Below, in pieces: positions 1 through 13,167 of a stretch of 64,000 nt of DNA; the stretch's first letter is position 1, and each line of letters opens with the position of its first letter. This stretch comes from Hippophae tibetana. Lineage: Eukaryota > Streptophyta > Magnoliopsida > Rosales > Elaeagnaceae. The position numbers and the translations under genes were made by a program. The stretch covers positions 49,613,627 through 49,677,626 of the forward strand of contig CM072803.1 in assembly GCA_037013495.1 (NCBI GenBank), in the 5' to 3' direction. The notes below the pieces were generated by a model. It did not search any database. It had not been told where the DNA came from and saw nothing but the letters and a program-made list of their open reading frames with translations.

Positions 1-275
1 AGAATAATGAACAAAATTTGAAATTTTTATAGTTCTCCATCTTAAGACATAGTAAATTTCAATTAAATATATCATAAATAAAAGGAAATAAAACGTGTTG
101 TATTTATTCCACCAACTTTCTTTTTTAAAATAGACATGAGAAATTGATTATGTTTTATTTCTCCCTTATTTATTTTTCTCCATGATCTATGATTATTTTT
201 TTACCTTTGTAAGTCTGAATACCCAGCACTCGCAAATTCATGCAAATTTTATTACCTCCCTTCCAATGGAAAATG

Positions 276-370
276 TGATGGAAAATGGTTGTTTTAGACA
301 TCATTTGTAAACTTTTTGTTACATAGCTAGCAAAAATTGCAATTATGGACGAGGATAATATTTTCCATCA
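276..370 (+). repeat. 11-bp inverted repeat spaced by 73 bp within the monomer (example)
   Basis: TGATGGAAAAT at 276-286 is the exact reverse complement of ATTTTCCATCA at 360-370. A satellite transcript could fold here into a long-looped stem. The arm is intact in monomers carrying GTGATGGAAAATGG and weakened in those with GTGATGGGAAATGG or with CCACCATATTTC in the right hexamer, so it is a polymorphic property of monomer classes. Confidence 0.6.
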
Positions 371-881
371 TATTTCTCTACTTTTTACTCTTAGAATAGG
401 TTTGGAACGAACATTCTTAGGGAGAAAAGGGATAACCAAAGTCAAATTAATTACGATGTCATCCAACAAAACCATAATAACTTATAAATAAGGTAAAAAT
501 ATTAATGCCAAAAAGGAGTTGAAAATGAGAATTGTTTATTTGTTATTTAGAATAATGAACAAAATTTGAAATTTTAATAGTTCTCCATCTTAAGACATAG
601 TAAATTTCAATTAAATATATCATAAATGAAAGGAAATAAAACGTGTAGTATTTATTCCACCAACTTTCTTTTTTAAAATAGACATACGAAAATGATTATG
701 TTTTATTTCTCCCTTATTTATTTTTCCCCATGATCTATGATTTTTTTTACCTTTGTAAGTCTTAATACCCAGCACTCGCAAATTCATGCAAATTTTATTA
801 CCTCCTTTCCAAATGGAAAATGTGATGGGAGATGGTTGTTTTAGACATCATTTGTAAACTTTTTGTTACATAGCTAGCAAA

Positions 882-891
882 AATTGCAATT
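882..891 (+). repeat. Palindrome AATTGCAATT in the monomer core (example)
   Basis: A perfect 10-bp palindrome following CTAGCAAA, shown here in the monomer starting at 549. It is retained in nearly every monomer seen. The main exception is the class with AAAACTGCAATT (for example 39497-39508 and around 53236), which loses one arm. It could be a protein-binding site or simply part of the most constrained block; no function is asserted. Confidence 0.7.
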
Positions 892-1025
892 ATGGACGAG
901 GATAATATTTTCCATCATATTTCTCTACTTTTTACTCTTACAATGGGTTTGGAACCAACATTCTTAGGGAGAAAAGGGATAACCAAAGTCAAATTAATTG
1001 CGATGCCATCCAACAAAACCAGAAT

Positions 1026-1041
1026 AACTTATAAATAAGTT
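1026..1041 (+). repeat. Dyad AACTTATAAATAAGTT near the monomer end (example)
   Basis: Two perfect 7-bp arms (AACTTAT and ATAAGTT) flank a central AA, and the core contains the TATA-like string TATAAATA. Shown for the monomer at 549. It recurs at the same place in most monomers, with local variants ATAAGGT, ATAATT and AAAGAAGTT that break one arm. The similarity to a TATA box may be coincidental in such AT-rich DNA. Confidence 0.65.
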
Positions 1042-4000
1042 AAAAATATTAATCTCAAAAAGGAGTTGAAAATGAGAATTGTTTATTTGTTATTTAGAAT
1101 AATGAACAAAATTTAAAATTTTAATAGTTTTGCATCTTAAGACATAGTAAATTTCAATTAAATATATCATAAATAAAAGGAAATAAAACGTGTAGTATTT
1201 ATTCCGCCAACTTTCTTTTTTAAAATAGACATGAGAAAATGATTACGTTTTATTTCTCCCTTATTTATTTTTCTCCATGATCTATGATTATTTTTTTACC
1301 TTTTTAAGTCTTAATACCCAGCACTCGCAAATTCATGCAAATTTTATTACGTCCCTTCCAAATGGAAAATGTGATGGAAAATGGTTGTTTTAGACATCAT
1401 TTGTAAACTTTTTGTTACAAGCTAGCAAAAATTGCAATTATGGACGAGGATAATATTTTCCATCATATTTCTCTATTTTTTACTCTTAGAATAGGTTTGG
1501 AACGAACATTCTTAGGGAGAAAAGGGATAACCAAAGTCAAATTAATAACGATTGCATCCAACAAAAACAGAATAACTTATAAATAAGTTAAAAATATTAA
1601 TGTCAAAAAGGAGTTGAAAATGAGAATTGTTTATTTGTAATTTAGAATAATGAACAAAATTTGAAATTTTAATAGTTTTGCATCTTAAGACATAGTAAAT
1701 TTCAATTAAATATATCATAAATGAAAGGAAATAAAACGTGTAGTATTTATTCCGCCAACTTTCTTTTTTAAAATAGACATGAGAAAATAATTATGTTTTA
1801 TTTCTCCCTTATTTATTTTTCCCCATGATCTATGATTTTTTTTACCTTTGTAAGTCTTAATACCCAGCACTCGCAAATTCATGCAAATTTTATTACCTCC
1901 CTTCCAAATGGAAAATGTGATGGGAAATGGTTGTTTTAGAGATCATTTGTAAACTTTTTGTTACATAGCTAGCAAAAATTGCAATTATGGACGAGGATAA
2001 TATTTTCAATCATATTTCTATACTTTTTACTCTTAGAATAGGTTTGGAACCAACATTCTTAGGAAGAAAAGGGATAACCAATGTCAAATTAATTTCGATG
2101 CCATCCAACAAAACCAGAATAACTTATAAATAAGTTAAAAATATTAATGTCAAAAAGGAGTTGAAAATGAGAATTGTTTATTTGTTATTTAGAATAATGA
2201 ACAAAATTTGAAATTTTAATAGTTTTGCATCTTAAGACATAGTAAATTTCAATTAAATATATCATAAATAAAAGGAAATAAAACGTGTAGTATTTATTCC
2301 GCCAACTTTCTTTTTTAAAATAGACATGAGAAAATAATTATGTTTTATTTCTCCCTTATTTATTTTTCCCCATGATCTATGATTATTATATTTTTACCTT
2401 TGTAAGTCTTAATACCCAGCACTCGCAAATTCATGCAAATTTTATTACCTCCCTTCCAAATGGAAAATGTGATGGGAAATGGTTGTTTTAGACATCATTT
2501 GTAAACTTTTTATTACATAGCTAGCAAAAATTGCAATTATGGACGAGGATAATATTTTCCATCATATTTCTCTACTTTTTACTCTTAGAATAGGTTTGGA
2601 ACGAACATTCTTAGGGAGAAAAGGGATAACCAAAGTCAAATTAATTACGATGCCATCCAACAAAACCAGAATAACTTATAAATAAGTTAAAAATATTAAT
2701 GTCAAAAAGGAGTTGAAAATGAGAATTGTTTATTTGTTATTTAGAATAATGAACAAAATTTGAAATTTTTATAGTTCTCCATCTTAAGACATAGTAAATT
2801 TCAATTAAATATATCATAAATAAAAGGAAATAAAACGTGTTGTATTTATTCCACCAACTTTCTTTTTTAAAATAGACATGAGAAATTGATTATGTTTTAT
2901 TTCTCCCTTATTTATTTTTCTCCATGATCTATGATTATTTTTTTACCTTTGTAAGTCTGAATACCCAGCACTCGCAAATTCATGCAAATTTTATTACGTC
3001 CCTTCCAAATGGAAAATGTGATGGAAAATGGTTGTTTTAGACATCATTTGTAAACTTTTTGTTACAAGCTAGCAAAAATTGCAATTATGGACGAGGATAA
3101 TATTTTCCATCATATTTCTCTATTTTTTACTCTTAGAATAGGTTTGGAACGAACATTCTTAGGGAGAAAAGGGATAACCAAAGTCAAATTAATAACGATT
3201 GCATCCAACAAAAACAGAATAACTTATAAATAAGTTAAAAATATTAATGTCAAAAAGGAGTTGAAAATGAGAATTGTTTATTTGTAATTTAGAATAATGA
3301 ACAAAATTTGAAATTTTAATAGTTTTGCATCTTAAGACATAGTAAATTTCAATTAAATATATCATAAATAAAAGGAAATAAAACGTGTAGTATTTATTCC
3401 GCCAACTTTCTTTTTTAAAATAGACATGAGAAAATAATTATGTTTTATTTCTCCCTTTTTTATTTTTCCCCATGATCTATGATTATTATATTTTTACCTT
3501 TGTAAGTCTTAATACCCAGCACTCGCAAATTCATGCAAATTTTATTACCTCCCTTCCAAATGGAAAATGTGATGGGAAATGGTTGTTTTAGACATCATTT
3601 GTAAACTTTTTATTACATAGCTAGCAAAAATTGCAATTATGGACGAGGATAATATTTTCCATCATATTTCTCTACTTTTTACTCTTAGAATAGGTTTGGA
3701 ATGAACATTCTTAGGGAGAAAAGGGATAACCAAAGTCAAATTAATTACGATCCCATCCAACAAAACCAGAATAACTTATAAATAAGTTAAAAATATTAAT
3801 GTCAAAAAGGAGTTGAAAATGAGAATTGTTTATTTGTTATTTAGAATAATGAACAAAATTTGAAATTTTTATAGTTCTGCATCTTAAGACATAGTAAATT
3901 TCAATTAAATATATCATAAATAAAAGGAAATAAAACGTGTAGTATTTATTCCACCACCTTTCTTTTTTAAAATAGACATGAGAAAATGATTATGTTTTAT

Positions 4001-4390
4001 TTCTCCCTTATTTATTTTTCTCCATGATCTATGATTATTTTTTTACCTTTGTAAGTCTTAATACCCAGCACTCGCAAATTCATGCAAATTTGGTTACCTC
4101 CCTTCCAATGGAAAATGTGATGGAAAATGGTTGTTTTAGACATCATTTGTAAACTTTTTGTTACATAGCTAGCAAAAATTGCAATTATGGACGAGGATAA
4201 TATTTTCCATTATATTTCTCTACTTTTTACTCTTAGAATAGGTTTGGAACGAACATTCTTAGGGAGAAAAGGGATAACCAAAGTCAAATTAATTACGATG
4301 TCATCCAACAAAACCAGAATAACTTATAAATAAGTTAAAAATATTAATGCCAAAAAGGAGTTGAAAATGAGAATTGTTTATTTGTTATTT

Positions 4391-6584
4391 AGAATAATGA
4401 ACAAAATTTGAAATTTTAATAGTTCTCCATCTTAAGACATAGTAAATTTCAATTAAATATATCATAAATGAAAGGAAATAAAACGTGTAGTATTTATTCC
4501 ACCAACTTTCTTTTTGAAAATAGACATACGAAAATGATTATGTTTTTTTTCTCCCTTATTTATTTTTCCCCACGATCGATGATTTTTTTTACCTTTGTAA
4601 GTCTTAATACCCAGCACTCGCAAATTCATGCAAATTTTATTACCTCCCTTCCAAATGGAAAATGTGATGGGAAATGGTTGTTTTAGACATCATTTGTAAA
4701 CTTTTTGTTACATAGCTAGCAAAAATTGCAATTATGGACGAGGATAATATTTTCCATCATATTTCTCTACTTTTTACTCTTAGAATGGGTTTGGAACCAA
4801 CATTCTTAGGGAGAAAAGGGATAACCAAAGTCAAATTAATTGCGATGCCATCCAACAAAACCAGAATAACTTATAAATAATTAAAAATATTAATCTCAAA
4901 AAGGAGTTGAAAATGAGAATTGTTTATTTGTTATTTAGAATAATGAACAAAATTTAAAATTTTAATAGTTTTGCATCTTAAGACATTGTAAATTTCAATT
5001 AAATATATCATAAATAAAAGGAAATAAAACGTGTAGTATTTATTCCGCCAACTTTCTTTTTTAAAATAGACATGAGAAAATGATTACGTTTTATTTCTCC
5101 CTTATTTATTTTTCTCCATGATCTATGATTATTTTTTTACCTTTTTAAGTCTTAATACCCAGCACTCGCAAATTCATGCAAATTTTATTACGTCCCTTCC
5201 AAATGGAAAATGTGATGGAAAATGGTTGTTTTAGACATCATTTGTAAACTTTTTGTTACAAGCTAGCAAAAATTGCAATTATGGACGAGGATAATATTTT
5301 CCATCATATTTCTCTATTTTTTACTCTTAGAATAGGTTTGGAACGAACATTCTTAGGGAGAAAAGGGATAACCAAAGTCAAATTAATAACGATTGCATCC
5401 AACAAAACCAGAATAACTTATAAATAAGTTAAAAATATTAATGTCAAAAAGGAGTTGAAAATGAGAATTGTGTATTTGTTATTTAGAATAATGAACAAAA
5501 TTTGAAATTTTAATAGTTTTGCATCTTAAGACATAGTAAATTTCAATTAAATATATCATAAATAAAAGGAAATAAAACGTGTAGTATTTATTCCGCCAAC
5601 TTTCTTTTTTAAAATAGACATGAGAAAATAATTACGTTTTATTTCTCCCTTATTTATTTTTCCCCATGATCTATGATTATTATATTTTTACCTTTGTAAG
5701 TCTTAATACCCAGCACTCGCAAATTCATGCAAATTTTATTACCTCCCTTCCAAATGGAAAATGTGATGGGAAATGGTTGTTTTAGACATCATTTGTAAAC
5801 TTTTTATTACATAGCTAGCAAAAATTGCAATTATGGACGAGGATAATATTTTCCATCATATTTCTCAACTTTTTACTCTTAGAATAGGTTTGGAACGAAC
5901 ATTCTTAGGGAGAAAAGGGATAACCAAAGTCAAATTAATTACGATGCCATCCAACAAAACCAGAATAACTTATAAATAAGTTAAAAATATTAATGTCAAA
6001 AAGGAGTTGAAAATGAGAATTGTTTATTTGTTATTTAGAATAATGAACAAAATTTGAAATTTTTATAGTTCTGCATCTTAAGACATAGTAAATTTCAATT
6101 AAATATATCATAAATAAAAGGAAATAAAACGTGTAGTATTTATTCCACCACCTTTCTTTTTTAAAATAGACATGAGAAAATGATTATGTTTTATTTCTCC
6201 CTTATTTATTTTTCTCCATGATCAATGATTATTTTTTTACCTTTGTAAGTCTTAATACCCAGCACTCGCAAATTCATGCAAATTTGGTTACCTCCCTTCC
6301 AATGGAAAATGTGATGGAAAATGGTTGTTTTAGACATCATTTGTAAACTTTTTGTTACATAGCTAGCAAAAATTGCAATTATGGACGAGGATAATATTTT
6401 CCATCATATTTCTCTACTTTTTACTCTTAGAATAGGTTTGGAACGAACATTCTTAGGGAGAAAAGGGATAACCAAAGTCAAATTAATTACGATGTCATCC
6501 AACAAAACCAGAATAACTTATAAATAAGTTAAAAATATTAATGCCAAAAAGGAGTTGAAAATGAGAATTGTTTATTTGTTATTT
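4391..6584 (+). repeat. Canonical ABCD tetramer (2,194-bp HOR unit)
   Basis: This is a clean example of the basic left-domain unit. A starts at 4391 (ATAAATGAAAGG, ACATACG, GGGTTTGGAACC, AATCTC). B starts at 4937 (TTTAAAATTTT, CCGCC, GATTACG, TTACGTCCC, TTACAAGC). C starts at 5485 (GAGAAAATAATT, ATTATATTT, TTTATTACATAG, TCTCAAC). D starts at 6037 (TTTTTATAGTTCTGC, CCACCACC, AATTTGGTTACC, CTTCCAATGG, GATGTCATCC). Monomer lengths are 546, 548, 552 and 548 bp. The extra bases in C lie in the T-rich tract after CTATGATT. Confidence 0.88.
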
Positions 6585-9500
6585 AGAATAATGAACAAAA
6601 TTTGAAATTTTAATAGTTCTCCATCTTAAGACATAGTAAATTTCAATTAAATATATCATAAATGAAAGGAAATAAAACGTGTAGTATTTATTCCACCAAC
6701 TTTCTTTTTTAAAATAGCCATACGAAAATGATTAAGTTTTTTTTCTCCCTTATTTATTTTTCCCCACGATCTATGATTTTTTTTACCTTTGTAAGTCTTA
6801 ATACCCAGCACTCGCAAATTCATGCAAATTTTATTACCTCCCTTCCAAATGGAAAATGTGATGGGAAATGGTTGTTTTAGACCTCATTTGTAAACTTTTT
6901 GTTACATAGCTAGCAAAAATTGCAATTATGGACGAGGATAATATTTTCCATCATATTTCTCTACTTTTTACTCTTAGAATGGGTTTGGAACCAACATTCT
7001 TAGGGAGAAAAGGGATAACCAAAGTCAAATTAATTGCGATGCCATCCAACAAAACCAGAATAACTTATAAATAAGTTAAAAATATTAATCTCAAAAAGGA
7101 GTTGAAAATGAGAATTGTTTATTTGTTATTTAGAATAATGAACAAAATTTAAAATTTTAATAGTTTTGCATCTTAAGACATAGTAAATTTCAATTAAATA
7201 TATCATAAATAAAAGGAAATAAAACGTGTAGTATTTATTCCGCCAACTTTCTTTTTTAAAATAGACATGAGAAAATGATTACGTTTTATTTCTCCCTTAT
7301 TTATTTTTCTCCATGATCTATGATTATTTTTTCACCTTTTTAAGTCTTAATACCCAGCACTCGCAAATTCATGCAAATTTTATTACGTCCCTTCCAAATG
7401 GAAAATGTGATGGAAAATGGTTGTTTTAGACATCATTTGTAAACTTTTTATTACATAGCTAGCAAAAATTGCAATTATGGACGAGGATAATATTTTCCAT
7501 CATATTTCTCTACTTTTTACTCTTAGAATAGGTTTGGAACGAACATTCTTAGGGAGAAAAGGGATAACCAAAGTCAAATTAATTACGATGCCATCCAACA
7601 AAACCAGAATAACTTATAAATAAGTTAAAAATATTAATGTCAAAAAGGAGTTGAAAATGAGAATTGTTTATTTGTTATTTAGAATAATGAACAAAATTTG
7701 AAATTTTTATAGTTCTGCATCTTAAGACATAGTAAATTTCAATTAAATATATCATAAATAAAAGGAAATAAAACGTGTTGTATTTATTCCACCACCTTTC
7801 TTTTTTAAAATAGACATGAGAAAATGATTATGTTTTATTTCTCCCTTATTTATTTTTCTCCATGATCTATGATTATTTTTTTACCTTTGTAAGTCTTAAT
7901 ACCCAGCACTCGCAAATTCATGCAAATTTGGTTACCTCCCTTCCAATGGAAAATGTGATGGAAAATGGTTGTTTTAGACATCATTTGTAAACTTTTTGTT
8001 ACATAGCTAGCAAAAATTGCAATTATGGACGAGGATAATATTTTCCATCATATTTCTCTACTTTTTACTCTTAGAATAGGTTTGGAACGAACATTCTTAG
8101 GGAGAAAAGGGATAACCAAAGTCAAATTAATTACGATGTCATCCAACAAAACCAGAATAACTTATAAATAAGTTAAAAATATTAATGCCAAAAAGGAGTT
8201 GAAAATGAGAATTGTTTATTTGTTATTTAGAATAATGAACAAAATTTGAAATTTTAATAGTTCTCCATCTTAAGACATAGTAAATTTCAATTAAATATAT
8301 CATAAATAAAAGGAAATAAAACGTGTAGTATTTATTCCACCACCTTTCTTTTTTAAAATAGACATGAGAAAATGATTATGTTTTATTTCTCCCTTATTTA
8401 TTTTTCTCCATGATCTATGATTATTTTTTTACCTTTGTAAGTCTTAATACCCAGCACTCGCAAATTCATGCAAATTTGGTTACCTCCCTTCCAATGGAAA
8501 ATGTGATGGAAAATGGTTGTTTTAGACATCATTTGTAAACTTTTTGTTACATAGCTAGCAAAAATTGCAATTATGGACGAGGATAATATTTTCCATCACA
8601 TTTCTCTACTTTTTACTCTTAGAATAGGTTTGGAACGAACATTCTTAGGGAGAAAAGGGATAACCAAAGTCAAATTAATAACGATTGCATCCAACAAAAC
8701 CAGAATAACTTATAAATAAGTTAAAAATATTAATGTCAAAAAGGAGTTGAAAATGAGAATTGTGTATTTGTTATTTAGAATAATGAACAAAATTTGAAAT
8801 TTTAATAGTTTTGCATCTTAAGACATAGTAAATTTCAATTAAATATATCATAAATAAAAGGAAATAAAACGTGTAGTATTTATTCCGCCAACTTTCTTTT
8901 TTAAAATAGACATGAGAAAATAATTACGTTTTATTTCTCCCTTATTTATTTTTCCCCATGATCTATGATTATTATATTTTTACCTTTGTAAGTCTTAATA
9001 CCCAGCACTCGCAAATTCATGCAAATTTTATTACCTCCCTTCCAAATGGAAAATGTGATGGGAAATGGTTGTTTTAGACATCATTTGTAAACTTTTTATT
9101 ACATAGCTAGCAAAAATTGCAATTATGGACGAGGATAATATTTTCCATCATATTTCTCAACTTTTTACTCTTAGAATAGGTTTGGAACGAACATTCTTAG
9201 GGAGAAAAGGGATAACCAAAGTCAAATTAATTACGATGTCATCCAACAAAACCAGAATAACTTATAAATAAGTTAAAAATATTAATGTCAAAAAGGAGTT
9301 GAAAATGAGAATTGTTTATTTGTTATTTAGAATAATGAACAAAATTTGAAATTTTTATAGTTCTGCATCTTAAGACATAGTAAATTTCAATTAAATATAT
9401 CATAAATAAAAGGAAATAAAACGTGTAGTATTTATTCCACCACCTTTCTTTTTTAAAATAGACATGAGAAAATGATTATGTTTTATTTCTCCCTTATTTA

Positions 9501-9876
9501 TTTTTCTCCATGATCTATGATTATTTTTTTACCTTTGTAAGTCTTAATACCCAGCACTCGCAAATTCATGCAAATTTGGTTACCTCCCTTCCAATGGAAA
9601 ATGTGATGGAAAATGGTTGTTTTAGACATCATTTGTAAACTTTTTGTTACATAGCTAGCAAAAATTGCAATTATGGACGAGGATAATATTTTCCATCATA
9701 TTTCTCTACTTTTTACTCTTAGAATAGGTTTGGAACGAACATTCTTAGGGAGAAAAGGGATAACCAAAGTCAAATTAATTACGATGTCATCCAACAAAAC
9801 CAGAATAACTTATAAATAAGTTAAAAATATTAATGCCAAAAAGGAGTTGAAAATGAGAATTGTTTATTTGTTATTT
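6585..9876 (+). repeat. Left hexamer HOR, copy 1 (3,292 bp)
   Basis: Six monomers start at 6585 (A with the rare GACCTCATTTG), 7132 (B head, C tail, with TTTTTTCACC), 7681 (D with ACGTGTTGTATT), 8229 (A head, D middle, B tail ending GAATTGTGTATTTG), 8777 (C) and 9329 (D). The same order and the same private variants return at 9877, exactly 3,292 bp later. The hexamer looks derived from the ABCD tetramer through two hybrid monomers (7132 and 8229). Confidence 0.87.
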
Positions 9877-12800
9877 AGAATAATGAACAAAATTTGAAAT
9901 TTTAATAGTTCTCCATCTTAAGACATAGTAAATTTCAATTAAATATATCATAAATGAAAGGAAATAAAACGTGTAGTATTTATTCCACCAACTTTCTTTT
10001 TTAAAATAGCCATACGAAAATGATTATTTTTTTTTCTCCCTTATTTATTTTTCCCCACGATCTATGATTTTTTTTACCTTTGTAAGTCTTAATACCCAGC
10101 ACTCGCAAATTCATGCAAATTTTATTACCTCCCTTCCAAATGGAAAATGTGATGGGAAATGGTTGTTTTAGACCTCATTTGTAAACTTTTTGTTACATAG
10201 CTAGCAAAAATTGCAATTATGGACGAGGATAATATTTTCCATCATATTTCTCTACTTTTTACTCTTAGAATGGGTTTGGAACCAACATTCTTAGGGAGAA
10301 AAGGGATAACCAAAGTCAAATTAATTGCGATGCCATCCAACAAAACCAGAATAACTTATAAATAAGTTAAAAATATTAATCTCAAAAAGGAGTTGAAAAT
10401 GAGAATTGTTTATTTGTTATTTAGAATAATGAACAAAATTTAAAATTTTAATAGTTTTGCATCTTAAGACATAGTAAATTTCAATTAAATATATCATAAA
10501 TAAAAGGAAATAAAACGTGTAGTATTTATTCCGCCAACTTTCTTTTTTAAAATAGACATGAGAAAATGATTACGTTTTATTTCTCCCTTATTTATTTTTC
10601 TCCATGATCTATGATTATTTTTTCACCTTTTTAAGTCTTAATACCCAGCACTCGCAAATTCATGCAAATTTTATTACGTCCCTTCCAAATGGAAAATGTG
10701 ATGGAAAATGGTTGTTTTAGACATCATTTGTAAACTTTTTATTACATAGCTAGCAAAAATTGCAATTATGGACGAGGATAATATTTTCCATCATATTTCT
10801 CTACTTTTTACTCTTAGAATAGGTTTGGAACGAACATTCTTAGGGAGAAAAGGGATAACCAAAGTCAAATTAATTACGATGCCATCCAACAAAACCAGAA
10901 TAACTTATAAATAAGTTAAAAATATTAATGTCAAAAAGGAGTTGAAAATGAGAATTGTTTATTTGTTATTTAGAATAATGAACAAAATTTGAAATTTTTA
11001 TAGTTCTGCATCTTAAGACATAGTAAATTTCAATTAAATATATCATAAATAAAAGGAAATAAAACGTGTTGTATTTATTCCACCACCTTTCTTTTTTAAA
11101 ATAGACATGAGAAAATGATTATGTTTTATTTCTCCCTTATTTATTTTTCTCCATGATCTATGATTATTTTTTTACCTTTGTAAGTCTTAATACCCAGCAC
11201 TCGCAAATTCATGCAAATTTGGTTACCTCCCTTCCAATGGAAAATGTGATGGAAAATGGTTGTTTTAGACATCATTTGTAAACTTTTTGTTACATAGCTA
11301 GCAAAAATTGCAATTATGGACGAGGATAATATTTTCCATCATATTTCTCTACTTTTTACTCTTAGAATAGGTTTGGAACGAACATTCTTAGGGAGAAAAG
11401 GGATAACCAAAGTCAAATTAATTACGATGTCATCCAACAAAACCAGAATAACTTATAAATAAGTTAAAAATATTAATGCCAAAAAGGAGTTGAAAATGAG
11501 AATTGTTTATTTGTTATTTAGAATAATGAACAAAATTTGAAATTTTAATAGTTCTCCATCTTAAGACATAGTAAATTTCAATTAAATATATCATAAATAA
11601 AAGGAAATAAAACGTGTAGTATTTATTCCACCACCTTTCTTTTTTAAAATAGACATGAGAAAATGATTATGTTTTATTTCTCCCTTATTTATTTTTCTCC
11701 ATGATCTATGATTATTTTTTTACCTTTGTAAGTCTTAATACCCAGCACTCGCAAATTCATGCAAATTTGGTTACCTCCCTTCCAATGGAAAATGTGATGG
11801 AAAATGGTTGTTTTAGACATCATTTGTAAACTTTTTGTTACATAGCTAGCAAAAATTGCAATTATGGACGAGGATAATATTTTCCATCATATTTGTCTAC
11901 TTTTTACTCTTAGAATAGGTTTGGAACGAACATTCTTAGGGAGAAAAGGGATAACCAAAGTCAAATTAATAACGATTGCATCCAACAAAACCAGAATAAC
12001 TTATAAATAAGTTAAAAATATTAATGTCAAAAAGGAGTTGAAAATGAGAATTGTGTATTTGTTATTTAGAATAATGAACAAAATTTGAAATTTTAATAGT
12101 TTTGCATCTTAAGACATAGTAAATTTCAATTAAATATATCATAAATAAAAGGAAATAAAACGTGTAGTATTTATTCCGCCAACTTTCTTTTTTAAAATAG
12201 ACATGAGAAAATAATTACGTTTTATTTCTCCCTTATTTATTTTTCCCCATGATCTATGATTATTATATTTTTACCTTTGTAAGTCTTAATACCCAGCACT
12301 CGCAAATTCATGCAAATTTTATTACCTCCCTTCCAAATGGAAAATGTGATGGGAAATGGTTGTTTTATACATCATTTGTAAACTTTTTATTACATAGCTA
12401 GCAAAAATTGCAATTATGGACGAGGATAATATTTTCCATCATATTTCTCAACTTTTTACTCTTAGAATAGGTTTGGAACGAACATTCTTAGGGAGAAAAG
12501 GGATAACCAAAGTCAAATTAATTACGATGTCATCCAACAAAACCAGAATACCTTATAAATAAGTTAAAAATATTAATGCCAAAAAGGAGTTGAAAATGAG
12601 AATTGTTTATTTGTTATTTAGAATAATGAACAAAATTTGAAATTTTTATAGTTCTGCATCTTAAGACATAGTAAATTTCAATTAAATATATCATAAATAA
12701 AAGGAAATAAAACGTGTAGTATTTATTCCACCACCTTTCTTTTTTAAAATAGACATGAGAAAATGATTATGTTTTATTTCTCCCTTATTTATTTTTCTCC

Positions 12801-13167
12801 ATGATCTATGATTATTTTTTTACCTTTGTAAGTCTTAATACCCAGCACTCGCAAATTCATGCAAATTTGGTTACCTCCCTTCCAATGGAAAATGTGATGG
12901 AAAATGGTTGTTTTAGACATCATTTGTAAACTTTTTGTTACATAGCTAGCAAAAATTGCAATTATGGACGAGGATAATATTTTCCATCATATTTCTCTAC
13001 TTTTTACTCTTAGAATAGGTTTGGAACGAACATTCTTAGGGAGAAAAGGGATAACCAAAGTCAAATTAATTACGATGTCATCCAACAAAACCAGAATAAC
13101 TTATAAATAAGTTAAAAATATTAATGTCAAAAAGGAGTTGAAAATGAGAATTGTGTATTTGTTATTT
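9877..13167 (+). repeat. Left hexamer HOR, copy 2 (3,291 bp)
   Basis: Monomers start at 9877, 10423, 10972, 11520, 12068 and 12620, matching copy 1 one for one. Shared private markers include GACCTCATTTG in the first monomer, TTTTTTCACC in the second and ACGTGTTGTATT in the third. Differences between the copies are scattered single bases. The copies are near-identical by eye, suggesting a recent duplication. Confidence 0.87.

Larger units (their letters stand above)
1..4390 (+). repeat. Eight irregularly ordered satellite monomers
   Basis: Monomers start at 1 (D-like variant with ACGTGTTGTATT and GAGAAATTGATT), 549 (A), 1096 (B), 1644 (a C-head monomer with an A-like T tract and GTTACATAG tail), 2191 (C), 2743 (hybrid), 3291 (C) and 3843 (D). 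The monomer at 2743 opens like the one at 1, including the rare TCTGAATACC, and ends as a B monomer with TTACGTCCC, TTACAAGC and AACGATTGC. The regular ABCD order is therefore disturbed here by recombination between classes. Position 1 coincides with the chosen phase by chance, and the array presumably continues upstream of the window. Confidence 0.85.

Noticed and set aside
4468-4686. 72-codon plus-strand frame in an A monomer
   Set aside because: It lies wholly in satellite sequence, is not kept in the other A monomers, and its composition follows the AT-rich repeat. No family motif is visible.
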